Positions 1 through 5,982 of a DNA stretch of 16,347 nucleotides are shown one piece after another. Location of the stretch: positions 1 to 16,347 of the forward strand of contig JBLHHI010000073.1 of the NCBI GenBank assembly GCA_047614125.1, given 5' to 3'. Source of the stretch: JBLHHI01 sp047614125 (GTDB lineage: Bacteria; Bacteroidota; Bacteroidia; NS11-12g; UBA9320). The position numbers and the translations under genes were made by a program. Positions within the stretch are counted from its first letter, which is position 1; every line of letters begins with the position of its first letter. The notes under the pieces are model-generated. The model saw nothing but the letters and a program-made list of their open reading frames with translations, was not told where the DNA came from and ran no database searches.

Positions 1-88
1 GGTTTACCCCGGTAAACCTACAAACAGGACGCTTCGACTATACAATTTTATAAAAATCTGAACCTGCAAATATTAATCGAACTCAGGT
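1..88 (+). repeat. Diverged intergenic repeat, copy A, with terminal palindrome
   Basis: Bases 1-18 form an 8-2-8 palindrome (GGTTTACC-CC-GGTAAACC). Fifty-three bases later, at 72-88, lies ATTAATCGAACTCAGGT. On the minus strand at 4977-4891 the same arrangement recurs: an 8-2-8 palindrome with the same GGTTTA/TAAACC arms, then 52 bases, then the identical 17-mer. The last 23 bases before the 17-mer match at 17 of 23 positions. Spacing, order and sequence agree, so I infer common descent rather than chance. The left side is cut by the window edge, so the full element may extend further. I see no ORF in it and do not recognise the family. Confidence 0.6.
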
Positions 89-184
89 CTTTAAATTATG
101 AACTGGCTGAATCACGTGGCATGGTGAACGTCGCCTAAGAAGTATAACTTACAAGTAGCTTTGTTTTCGAGTCTTATCTTTATG

Positions 185-226
185 AAAAGGTGGCGTTTCC
201 AACCGTGCTCTTACCTAATCGCCACC
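185..226 (-). terminator. Candidate intrinsic terminator of the leftward Mrp/NifU/UbiA operon
   Basis: Read on the minus strand, GGTGGCG (226-220) pairs perfectly with CGCCACC (195-189) around a 24-base loop, and four T residues follow (188-185). It lies about 100 bases past the stop codon of the UbiA-like gene, the last gene of the leftward operon. The long loop and short T run make it weaker than a textbook terminator. It could instead be a processing hairpin. Confidence 0.45.
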
Positions 227-323
227 AGTAACTACATAATCTCAAAGAATGAATTCCTACATTGAATTTATTCGTAGTACGTATAAAAAGAAATGGAATT
301 GAGAACCACTGCCAGATGATCAT

Positions 324-1208
324 TCACCCCAACACCAAAAACACAATACCCGGAATCAAAAAAATTAAATCGCCGTACAATCGGTAGCGCTCTTTTTTAG
401 CTACCTTTTCTTCGAACTGCATCAGGAACAACAAAACATTGAGCATCAGTAAGATGGATACCACCAAGGGAACGATTCCAGAAGCCTTGTTGGTGGCCAC
501 AAAGAGGTAAACGGTAAACAAGGTAAAGGCAAGTCCTAATGCGTTGTAAATTAGAACCTTAGACTTCTCTTTGCCAAGCCCTGTTGCCGATGTAAGCTGA
601 TTGTTTTTGGCATCACCCTCGAAATCGAAGTAGGAAAAGATGAGCAGGTTGCACAAGTTTAGCAATGCCATTACCACAACAATTGCGCTTGATTTCAGAT
701 CTAAATTGCCGTGTAAACCAGGAAGGATAACCATGCCATATACCGCTCCAACGGCTACAAATATTTCTTTAATCAATCCTTGAAGTCTTTTGAAAAAATG
801 GGTAAAAATGAAATAAAGAAAAACCAAGGCCAATAGAACAGCTCCGGAAAACAGAATTATTCGTGGTAAAAACAAGAGTGATATCACACCGTTAAATACG
901 GCCAAAGCTGCAAGAGCAGGCCAAAACTTAGATCGATGCTGGTGATGAATGACGTGGCGTAAAAACACAGCGCGTTCTTTTAAACGGTTTCCATCCAACA
1001 AATGATCTGCGGTGTAAATAAGCCAAACGGTAGATGCCAATACCCAATAGAACGTAAAACTGAGTTGTGCATTAAAGTATCGGCCAAAAAAGAAGGCGGT
1101 TGATACCGATCCAAGCACTACGGGAATGCTGAATATGTTTAAAAACTCGGTAGGACTTAGGTTGCCAAATGAGATGTTTTTATTGGAAGATTGGTTTGCA
1201 CTGTCCAT
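324..1208 (-). CDS. UbiA-like prenyltransferase family integral membrane protein
   Basis: A 294-residue protein with about eight or nine hydrophobic segments, the topology of UbiA-superfamily prenyltransferases. These enzymes join a polyprenyl diphosphate to an aromatic or other acceptor in the membrane. The two expected aspartate-rich sites are recognisable but divergent: TADHLLD at 66-72 (D68, D72) where the family usually has NDxxDxxxD, and YFDFEGD at 193-199 (D195, D199) for the second motif. The first site therefore lacks the usual leading Asn-Asp. The gene starts 11 bases after the NifU-domain gene and closes the operon. Substrate and pathway cannot be read from the sequence. Neighbours do not point to quinone or heme synthesis, so I give no symbol. 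Family assignment is fairly sure; catalytic activity is inferred. Confidence 0.65.
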   Translation of the reverse strand: MDSANQSSNKNISFGNLSPTEFLNIFSIPVVLGSVSTAFFFGRYFNAQLSFTFYWVLASTVWLIYTADHLLDGNRLKERAVFLRHVIHHQHRSKFWPALAALAVFNGVISLLFLPRIILFSGAVLLALVFLYFIFTHFFKRLQGLIKEIFVAVGAVYGMVILPGLHGNLDLKSSAIVVVMALLNLCNLLIFSYFDFEGDAKNNQLTSATGLGKEKSKVLIYNALGLAFTLFTVYLFVATNKASGIVPLVVSILLMLNVLLFLMQFEEKVAKKERYRLYGDLIFLIPGIVFLVLG

Positions 1209-1219
1209 GCAAGCTGTGT

Positions 1220-1459
1220 TTAGGCTATGGCGATAACTTCGCTGGCTTCAGGAAAAACTCTTCGTATGCTGTCTTCAATTCCAGCTTTCATAGTAATGTG
1301 ACTGATCTCGCAGCTGCCACAAGCGCCAAGAAGGCGGAGACTAACGACTAGGTTTTCATCAATATCAACCAATTCTACATTGCCACCATCGGCCTGTAAA
1401 AAGGGCCGAATATTATCAAGGGCGCTTTCAATCTTGCCTACAACTTCTTCTTTATTCAC
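1220..1459 (-). CDS. NifU C-terminal-domain iron-sulfur scaffold protein
   Basis: A 79-residue protein that is essentially only the NifU C-terminal (Nfu) domain. The hallmark is C47-G-S-C50 within LGACGSC, followed by the helix HITMKAGIEDSIRRVFPE. In this family the CxxC of two subunits binds a [4Fe-4S] cluster that is passed to apo-proteins. The N-terminal stretch FLQADGGNVELVDI is also typical. There is no IscU-like N-terminal domain and no A-type domain, so this is the stand-alone short form. It sits 29 bases after the Mrp gene and 11 bases before the UbiA-like gene on the same strand. Pairing with the Mrp ATPase suggests joint work in cluster carriage, which is inference from adjacency. 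Confidence 0.9.
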   Translation of the reverse strand: MNKEEVVGKIESALDNIRPFLQADGGNVELVDIDENLVVSLRLLGACGSCEISHITMKAGIEDSIRRVFPEASEVIAIA

Positions 1460-1488
1460 GCGGATTTGTATTGAGTTTCGAAGGTAGG

Positions 1489-2553
1489 TTATTTTGAGCT
1501 TTGTTGCATGCTGTTTCGCATAGCCATTTGTCGGGCAACTTCTCCAGCTAAATGGTTGTACGCCACAGTGGCAAGTTCGTCGGTTGCGGGAATGCTTTGT
1601 CCAGCGTCGCTCATTTGACGTATTGTTTCCGTAAAAGGTATTTCTCCCAACAGTGGAACCTTGGTTTCTTCGGCCAAGGCTTTTCCACCACCTCTGCCAA
1701 ACAAGTAGTACTTTTTATCGGGCTGATCGGACGGCGAAAAGTACGACATATTTTCAACCACGCCCAACACTGGAATGTTGATGCTCGGGTTTAAAAACAT
1801 ATTAACCGCCTTACGACTGTCTGCGAGTGCCACTTCTTGCGGGGTGGTTACCACAACCGCACCGGTTAACGGTATTTTTTGTGCGATGGTTAAATGGATA
1901 TCTCCAGTTCCAGGAGGTAAATCGAGTAATAAGTAATCCAATTCACCCCAAATCACATCCGTGGTAAACTGATCAATGGCGGATGAAGCCATCGGGCCTC
2001 GCCAAATAACCGCTTGGCTGTCTTTTACAAAAAAGCCAATGGAAATGACTTTTATATTTTCACTTACTATGGGCAACATCTTTTTTCCTTCCGATTCGGG
2101 TTTGGCATTTTGCAAGCCCATTAAGGTGGGAAGTGATGGTCCGTAAATGTCGGCATCCATGATGCCAACCTTAGCACCGGTGCGCGCCAAAGCACGCGCT
2201 AAGTTTACGGTTATAGTTGATTTGCCAACCCCACCTTTGCCGCTGGCAATGGCAATGATGTTCTTCACATGTGGCAGCACCGTTTCGTTGGAACGATTGC
2301 TGGTTACGCTGGAAGTCATGTTAGGCTCCACGGTTAACGACTTGTCTACCAATAATTTAACCGCATTTACGCAGGCGTTCTGAATCATGTCCTTCATTGG
2401 GCAAGCAGGTGTGGTTAGCTCCACATCAAAACGTATATGAGAACCTTCAATTTGAATGTTCTTGATCATGTTGAGGGTAACCAAATCTTTTTTCAAGTCT
2501 GGGTCTTCAACGTTTGAAAGCGCTTTGAGAATTTGATCTTCGGTTATCTTCAT
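1489..2553 (-). CDS. mrp: Mrp/ApbC-type P-loop iron-sulfur cluster carrier ATPase
   Basis: A 354-residue cytosolic protein of the Mrp/NBP35 group, which loads or transfers Fe-S clusters in an ATP-dependent way. Residues about 5-76 are an MIP18 (DUF59) domain with TTPACPM at 47-53. After a linker, the ATPase domain carries the deviant Walker A GKGGVGKS at 105-112, then MDADIYGPSLPTLMG, the signature stretch of this family, and LLLDLPPGTGD as the Walker B region. The C-terminal CxxC that bridges a cluster in E. coli Mrp is absent: after VVENMSYF the sequence reads SPSDQPDKKYYLFG. Other Bacteroidota Mrp proteins share this from memory. The ATG overlaps the stop of the upstream DUF6787-like gene (ATGA), implying translational coupling. 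Confidence 0.92.
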   Translation of the reverse strand: MKITEDQILKALSNVEDPDLKKDLVTLNMIKNIQIEGSHIRFDVELTTPACPMKDMIQNACVNAVKLLVDKSLTVEPNMTSSVTSNRSNETVLPHVKNIIAIASGKGGVGKSTITVNLARALARTGAKVGIMDADIYGPSLPTLMGLQNAKPESEGKKMLPIVSENIKVISIGFFVKDSQAVIWRGPMASSAIDQFTTDVIWGELDYLLLDLPPGTGDIHLTIAQKIPLTGAVVVTTPQEVALADSRKAVNMFLNPSINIPVLGVVENMSYFSPSDQPDKKYYLFGRGGGKALAEETKVPLLGEIPFTETIRQMSDAGQSIPATDELATVAYNHLAGEVARQMAMRNSMQQSSK

Positions 2554-2861
2554 TTTATTTTGGGTTTACGACCAATGAGTCGGAGGTTCATTTTTTTGAT
2601 AAACCAGCTAAAAAAGCTGCCTTCACCAAAAATGAAACCTATTATTAGCAGCAGGAATTGGTAAATAACGTAGATGAATAAAATTTTCACCACCACCGCA
2701 ATCCACTGAGTCTCAATGTCCATTTTTAAAAGCCCATACAGTGCTTTTCGAACAAAAATCGTAGCGGAACCGGTAATAGCAAAAACGATGAAGATGATGA
2801 TCATTCTTCGATCAGTTTCGATATCCCATTTGGTTTTGAGTTTATTCCAAAGCTTTCTCAT
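2550..2861 (-). CDS. DUF6787-like small membrane protein
   Basis: A 103-residue protein with a basic amphipathic start (MRKLWNKLKTKWDI), a hydrophobic segment at about 20-36, a second long hydrophobic stretch at about 53-79, and a basic tail (RLIGRKPKIK). Length, the KLKTKW start, the paired membrane segments and the FGEGSFFSWF loop resemble the Bacteroidota DUF6787 proteins, which have no known function. It is the first gene of the mrp operon and its TGA stop overlaps the mrp start by four bases. A promoter-like box lies four bases before its ATG. Assignment is by recalled pattern and not by search. Confidence 0.7.
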   Translation of the reverse strand: MRKLWNKLKTKWDIETDRRMIIIFIVFAITGSATIFVRKALYGLLKMDIETQWIAVVVKILFIYVIYQFLLLIIGFIFGEGSFFSWFIKKMNLRLIGRKPKIK

Positions 2862-2865
2862 TGTG

Positions 2866-2873
2866 CAAAATTG
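2866..2873 (-). promoter_or_regulatory. Probable -7 promoter box (CAATTTTG) of the mrp operon
   Basis: On the minus strand CAATTTTG lies four bases before the ATG at 2861. It matches the Bacteroidota -7 consensus TAnnTTTG at every fixed base but the first. Upstream, a TTG about 24 bases away could be the -33 element, slightly wide of the usual spacing. If used, transcription would start at or next to the ATG, giving a leaderless or nearly leaderless mRNA. Confidence 0.4.
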
Positions 2874-2986
2874 AATGCAATATTAGCATTGCTTCTACAA
2901 TCTACCTTGCTCAACTTGAAGTTTAGATGAGGATATGATGTAAAGAGGTTTTAAATTAGTTAGAATCAGATGTAAATTAAAATCAA

Positions 2987-3745
2987 TCAATCCAATTTAA
3001 TCAACTGCCCTGTTCCAGTATGGTCGTTAATTTCCTTTAGATCAGTTGGTTCGGTAAGGTAAAAGATGTTGCCGGAACTGTAAATGTTCACAAACAACAA
3101 CTTCGAGGCGTTTACGTAACAGTCGAGCGGAGAATGAGTGTCGATCAAAACTTCTTCACACGCCAAGTCACGGGCATCTATGTTGGTTATTTCTTCAATT
3201 GAACCTTTTAAAATCTTGGCTCTTCCTTTAAAGGTGGCACCTCCAGAGTTGATCGATTGGATGAAGAGCTCATTCTTAATGTTTACCGTTAGCTTTGTGT
3301 CCTCCAAAGCCATGTGGTCAATGTGTAGGTTGTTTAAATGCAAGGTATCTCGGGTGCTTATTTCGGCAGCCCCTGTTACCACAATTTCGGTTAGATCTTT
3401 GATGAAAACTTCAACAGTAACGATTCTTTGATAACTCCGAACAAAGTTGCAAACGTTGCAATTATCGATGTGCAATTCTTGATCCGTTACCAAAGTTTGG
3501 ATGCCTGGCATTAAGTTTTCGCCTCCCGTAATACGAACCCTATTGGGAGAAATAGTATCTTGGATTAGTACTACTCGAAACTTATCGCCAACCCGCAGCT
3601 TGTTGAATTCCATCAAGTTGCGCTCAATGGTTACATCCTTGCCGGTGGATGAGAAGCAATCGTTGAGTTGTTCTTTTTTGCATCCTCCAACTAAAAATAG
3701 CCAAAGCACCAAAGCTGCCGTAAGTAGTTTGTGTGCTTTTTTCAT
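2987..3745 (-). CDS. GIN-domain (DUF2807) lipoprotein
   Basis: From the chosen ATG this is a 252-residue protein with a lipoprotein signal peptide: MKKAHKL, a hydrophobic core, then LVGGC with the lipidated Cys at residue 22. The rest is a repetitive beta-strand pattern (VTVEVFIKDLTEIVVTGAAEI, NLHIDHMALEDTKLTVNI) typical of the DUF2807 'head GIN' fold, a right-handed beta-helix common in Bacteroidota surface proteins of unknown role. The segment NVCNFVRSYQRIVTVEVF is a recognisable family signature. A start seven codons upstream (3766) is possible. I prefer 3745 because it gives a clean signal peptide and its ATG forms an ATGA overlap with the stop of the upstream deacylase gene. Coupled translation suggests a shared outer-membrane role, not demonstrated. 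Confidence 0.82.
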   Translation of the reverse strand: MKKAHKLLTAALVLWLFLVGGCKKEQLNDCFSSTGKDVTIERNLMEFNKLRVGDKFRVVLIQDTISPNRVRITGGENLMPGIQTLVTDQELHIDNCNVCNFVRSYQRIVTVEVFIKDLTEIVVTGAAEISTRDTLHLNNLHIDHMALEDTKLTVNIKNELFIQSINSGGATFKGRAKILKGSIEEITNIDARDLACEEVLIDTHSPLDCYVNASKLLFVNIYSSGNIFYLTEPTDLKEINDHTGTGQLIKLD

Positions 3746-4845
3746 AACTGCATGCCTATGCCCCAAGTAAAATGGTCTGCTATTCCAAAATGAGTTTTCA
3801 AATTGGCTTGAAGAAATACCTTCGGTGAAATGAAGTAACTCATGCCCAAGCGTTGATAGGTAAAAAACTTATGTGAACTGGGTTTGTATAAGTAAAAGCC
3901 AAGGTCTGTCTTAAAAAACATTTGGCCAAGTTGCCATTGATGCCCACCATATACGCCAAACTCGAGCATTTTTAGGAGTCCAATTCCCGAAAGATCATCA
4001 TCCGGATGATCTATAAAAAAATGTGTTTTGTCGGTGAATACTTCAGCGCCCAACCGCCAATTCTTCGAATGGGTTCGAGCAAGAATTCGGGTAATACCCA
4101 AATTAAATACATTAAAGCCGGTTGGCTTAATCAGAGATCGTTCTTTAAAGGCATAGCACCCATAGATTTGCCAAGGCATAATTGGCAAGGTGTCTTTTTG
4201 AAAGTTGCTTGGAGCATCCCATTTTTTTAGGTGATAACCCAGGGTTAAGGAAGGCATGTTTACCCCCAAATTGGGTACTCTAAAACTTCCATTGCTAAAA
4301 TGCGTTATTCCAAAGCCTGCCTCCAACACGCCTTTGTTTCCAACATTTCGTTGGTAGGTAAACATAAGTTGCATGGCGCCGTTAAAATGACTTCCAATGG
4401 CCTGATTTCTTCGGTTTACATATACATCGAAGGTGCGGGTTAAATAACCAATGCCAGTGGCTCCTTTAAAACGCAGTTGGCTTTTATTCCATCGAACGAT
4501 CGACGTTTCAAAGCCGGCAAGAAAGGCAAAGACTTTCCCAGTTAATTCCGGCTGACCTAAGTCCATGTACATCAGTCCATAGGTTAGCGTTGGATCTTTG
4601 TAGGGCGTTGCCCACGACTCATTAACGATTTTGCGTTTGTAGCTCAGCTCAATACCCAATGTATGAGCTTCTAAGTTTTTTGAATCTTCGCGATGGGCAA
4701 TTAAAAAGCCGGGGTAGCTGGTAACACCCAACAGATGACTTTGAGCTGAAACGGGCAACACATGCTGAGCTTTTGCATCCAACAAAGCAACACAAATGAG
4801 CAGCCAGGATAAAATGAATGGATGAATCGAAAAATTCTTGTACAT
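3742..4845 (-). CDS. PagL-like lipid A 3-O-deacylase (acyloxyacyl hydrolase family)
   Basis: A 367-residue outer-membrane beta-barrel protein. Residues 1-26 are a signal peptide (MYKNFSIHPFILSWLLICVALLDAKA-Q). Alternating hydrophobic strands fill the rest. The key evidence is ITHFSNGSF at 180-188 followed by PNLGVNMPSLTLGY. PagL uses a His-x-Ser pair in exactly this setting, here H182 and S184, to hydrolyse the 3-O acyl chain of lipid A. Bacteroidota PagL relatives share THFSN plus PNLGxN. The protein is about twice the length of classical PagL, as is usual in this phylum, so the extra strands may do something else. Transcribed leftward from the gene-free gap, it is coupled to the GIN lipoprotein downstream. 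Only a weak -7-like TTTTTTTG (4860-4853) precedes the ATG. Confidence 0.78.
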   Translation of the reverse strand: MYKNFSIHPFILSWLLICVALLDAKAQHVLPVSAQSHLLGVTSYPGFLIAHREDSKNLEAHTLGIELSYKRKIVNESWATPYKDPTLTYGLMYMDLGQPELTGKVFAFLAGFETSIVRWNKSQLRFKGATGIGYLTRTFDVYVNRRNQAIGSHFNGAMQLMFTYQRNVGNKGVLEAGFGITHFSNGSFRVPNLGVNMPSLTLGYHLKKWDAPSNFQKDTLPIMPWQIYGCYAFKERSLIKPTGFNVFNLGITRILARTHSKNWRLGAEVFTDKTHFFIDHPDDDLSGIGLLKMLEFGVYGGHQWQLGQMFFKTDLGFYLYKPSSHKFFTYQRLGMSYFISPKVFLQANLKTHFGIADHFTWGIGMQL

Positions 4846-4890
4846 CGAATTTCAAAAAAAGCCAATTAAACCAACTCTCGCAACTTATTA

Positions 4891-4977
4891 ACCTGAGTTC
4901 GATTAATTTTTTCAAATTCCGATTTGTATAGAACCCAAGTAGTAAGGCGAAAACAGGAAGGTTTATATTTATAAACC
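4891..4977 (-). repeat. Diverged intergenic repeat, copy B (inverted relative to copy A)
   Basis: On the minus strand this copy begins with the palindrome at 4977-4960 (GGTTTATA-AA-TATAAACC), runs through a 52-base diverged segment, and ends with ATTAATCGAACTCAGGT at 4907-4891, identical to 72-88. The two copies point inward with palindromes on the outside, bracketing the leftward gene block. Copy B ends 45 bases before the start codon of the PagL-like gene, so it may overlap that gene's regulatory region. Copy A has no such gene next to its corresponding end, which argues against a simple promoter motif. Confidence 0.6.
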
Positions 4978-5003
4978 GACTGATTTCAACGAAGCTAATA
5001 GGG

Positions 5004-5144
5004 TTTTATATACAAAAGTCTGCTTTACGCTTGTGAAAAGCGATTTTCATCGTAAAAATTACTCGAAAGGACCCGCCCTGTCTTCGCAATTTTTACTCGA
5101 AACTCACGGTCCACAAGCGTTCTGAATTCAAAATATATATAGAA
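5004..5144. other. Nested inverted-repeat element: structured RNA or cruciform candidate
   Basis: Three arm pairs lie concentrically. The outer pair is TTTTATATA (5004-5012) with TATATAGAA (5136-5144), nine pairs including one G-U on the plus strand. The middle pair is ACGCTTGTG (5027-5035) with CACAAGCGT (5112-5120), nine perfect pairs. The inner pair is GTAAAAATT (5052-5060) with AATTTTTAC (5088-5096), nine perfect pairs. The unpaired stretches between arms are nearly symmetric: 14 and 15 bases, then 16 and 15. The apical loop is 27 bases. TACTCGAAA occurs twice (5060-5068 and 5094-5102). No coding potential is seen. It directly adjoins repeat copy B. A 6S-like RNA, another non-coding RNA or a degenerate MITE are all possible, and I cannot choose. 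Confidence 0.45.
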
Positions 5145-5248
5145 GTCGGGTTGTTATAGGTTTGAGCTTTAAAAATGCTGTAAGAAAATTGCGTGTAAAG
5201 AACGAAGGAATGATCACAACAGTCGATAATATTTGGCCCGTGGTCATT

Positions 5249-5256
5249 TACCTTTG
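5249..5256 (+). promoter_or_regulatory. Alternative -7 box (TACCTTTG) upstream of the envelope operon
   Basis: TACCTTTG matches TAnnTTTG exactly and lies 41 bases before the ATG at 5298, a spacing that would give an ordinary leader of roughly 35-40 bases. A TTTG at 5232-5235 is too close to serve as a proper -33 element. It competes with the box at 5287-5294; either or both could be used. Confidence 0.4.
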
Positions 5257-5286
5257 CTGAGAAGTGGAACAAAGAAGGTAAAATGA

Positions 5287-5294
5287 TACTTTTG
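5287..5294 (+). promoter_or_regulatory. -7 promoter box (TACTTTTG) abutting the lipoprotein start
   Basis: TACTTTTG is a perfect TAnnTTTG match ending three bases (CCC) before the ATG at 5298. Its position inside the reading frame opened by the ATG at 5283 argues that 5298 is the real start. No clear TTG is present at the -33 distance, so it may be weaker than the box at 5249. Confidence 0.4.
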
Positions 5295-5297
5295 CCC

Positions 5298-5951
5298 ATG
5301 CGATTATTCCAAACAAGCATTTTTCTAACCGCACTATTTTTACTTAGTGGTTGCTTCGAAATTGTGGAGGAATTAAATCACAAGGCAAATGGAAGCGGCA
5401 ATTTTACGTATACCCTTAATTTAAGTAGGAGTAAAGAAAAGCTGGCAACCATTTTGTCGCTTGATTCGTTTGGTGGATTGCGTATACCCAAACAAGCTGA
5501 TATTCAAGAACAACTTCAAAAAGGCACAGAACTCTTGGATGGGAAGAAAGGTATATCCAATGTTCAACTCAAAACCGATTACGACAATTTCATTTTCGTA
5601 ATATCATTTGAATACAGCAACATTGCATCATTTAATGCGGCAGCTCGAATAATACACGAGAATATGAGCCCATACAACCAAGTGTATCAACCCATTTTCG
5701 AATTGGACAGCTCTGGAATAAAACGACATCCAGATGCACACAGCAGTTATTTGTTGGGCCACATACAAATGAAAAATCCCAGCATCTTAAAGGATGCGGA
5801 TTATACAACCATCTTTCGTTTCGAACGTGAAGTAGATGCGGTGGGCAATATTGCCAAGCTTTCTAAAAGCAAAAAGGCAGTAATGTACAAGTATAAGGTG
5901 GGCCAGCTCGCCCAAAACAGCAAACTTCTTGAGCAAGAAATACATTGGTAA
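5298..5951 (+). CDS. Uncharacterised lipoprotein, first gene of envelope operon
   Basis: A 217-residue protein starting MRLFQTSIFLTALFLLSGC, a textbook lipoprotein signal with lipobox LSGC and the lipidated Cys at 19. I chose this ATG over one five codons upstream (5283) because it gives the compact signal peptide and lies just behind a promoter box. The mature part begins FEIVEELNHKANGSGNFTYTLNLS, a beta-rich segment that vaguely recalls LppM-type lipoprotein domains, but I would not assign it. No catalytic motif is visible. It ends 31 bases before the next gene on the same strand and most likely forms an operon with the two exported proteins that follow, so the three may act together at the cell envelope. 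Confidence 0.72.
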   Translation: MRLFQTSIFLTALFLLSGCFEIVEELNHKANGSGNFTYTLNLSRSKEKLATILSLDSFGGLRIPKQADIQEQLQKGTELLDGKKGISNVQLKTDYDNFIFVISFEYSNIASFNAAARIIHENMSPYNQVYQPIFELDSSGIKRHPDAHSSYLLGHIQMKNPSILKDADYTTIFRFEREVDAVGNIAKLSKSKKAVMYKYKVGQLAQNSKLLEQEIHW

Positions 5952-5982
5952 AAACTTAAAAAACAAATAGATAAAAGTCAAT

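Noticed and set aside
1..323. Possible tRNA, tmRNA, RNase P or SRP RNA in the left gene-free stretch
   Set aside because: Both strands were read for cloverleaf arms and conserved cores; none of the expected motifs was found.
4853..4860. TTTTTTTG on the minus strand, seven bases before the PagL-like start, as a -7 box
   Set aside because: It lacks the TA of the consensus and is a plain homopolymer run, so the match is not convincing.
4649..4915. A short minus-strand open frame overlapping the start of the PagL-like gene
   Set aside because: It is another frame of the deacylase signal-peptide region and includes repeat copy B; no signature.
5093..5320. A 75-codon minus-strand open frame in the gap before the envelope operon
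   Set aside because: No homology-like pattern, and it overlaps both the nested inverted-repeat element and the promoter and start of the plus-strand lipoprotein gene.
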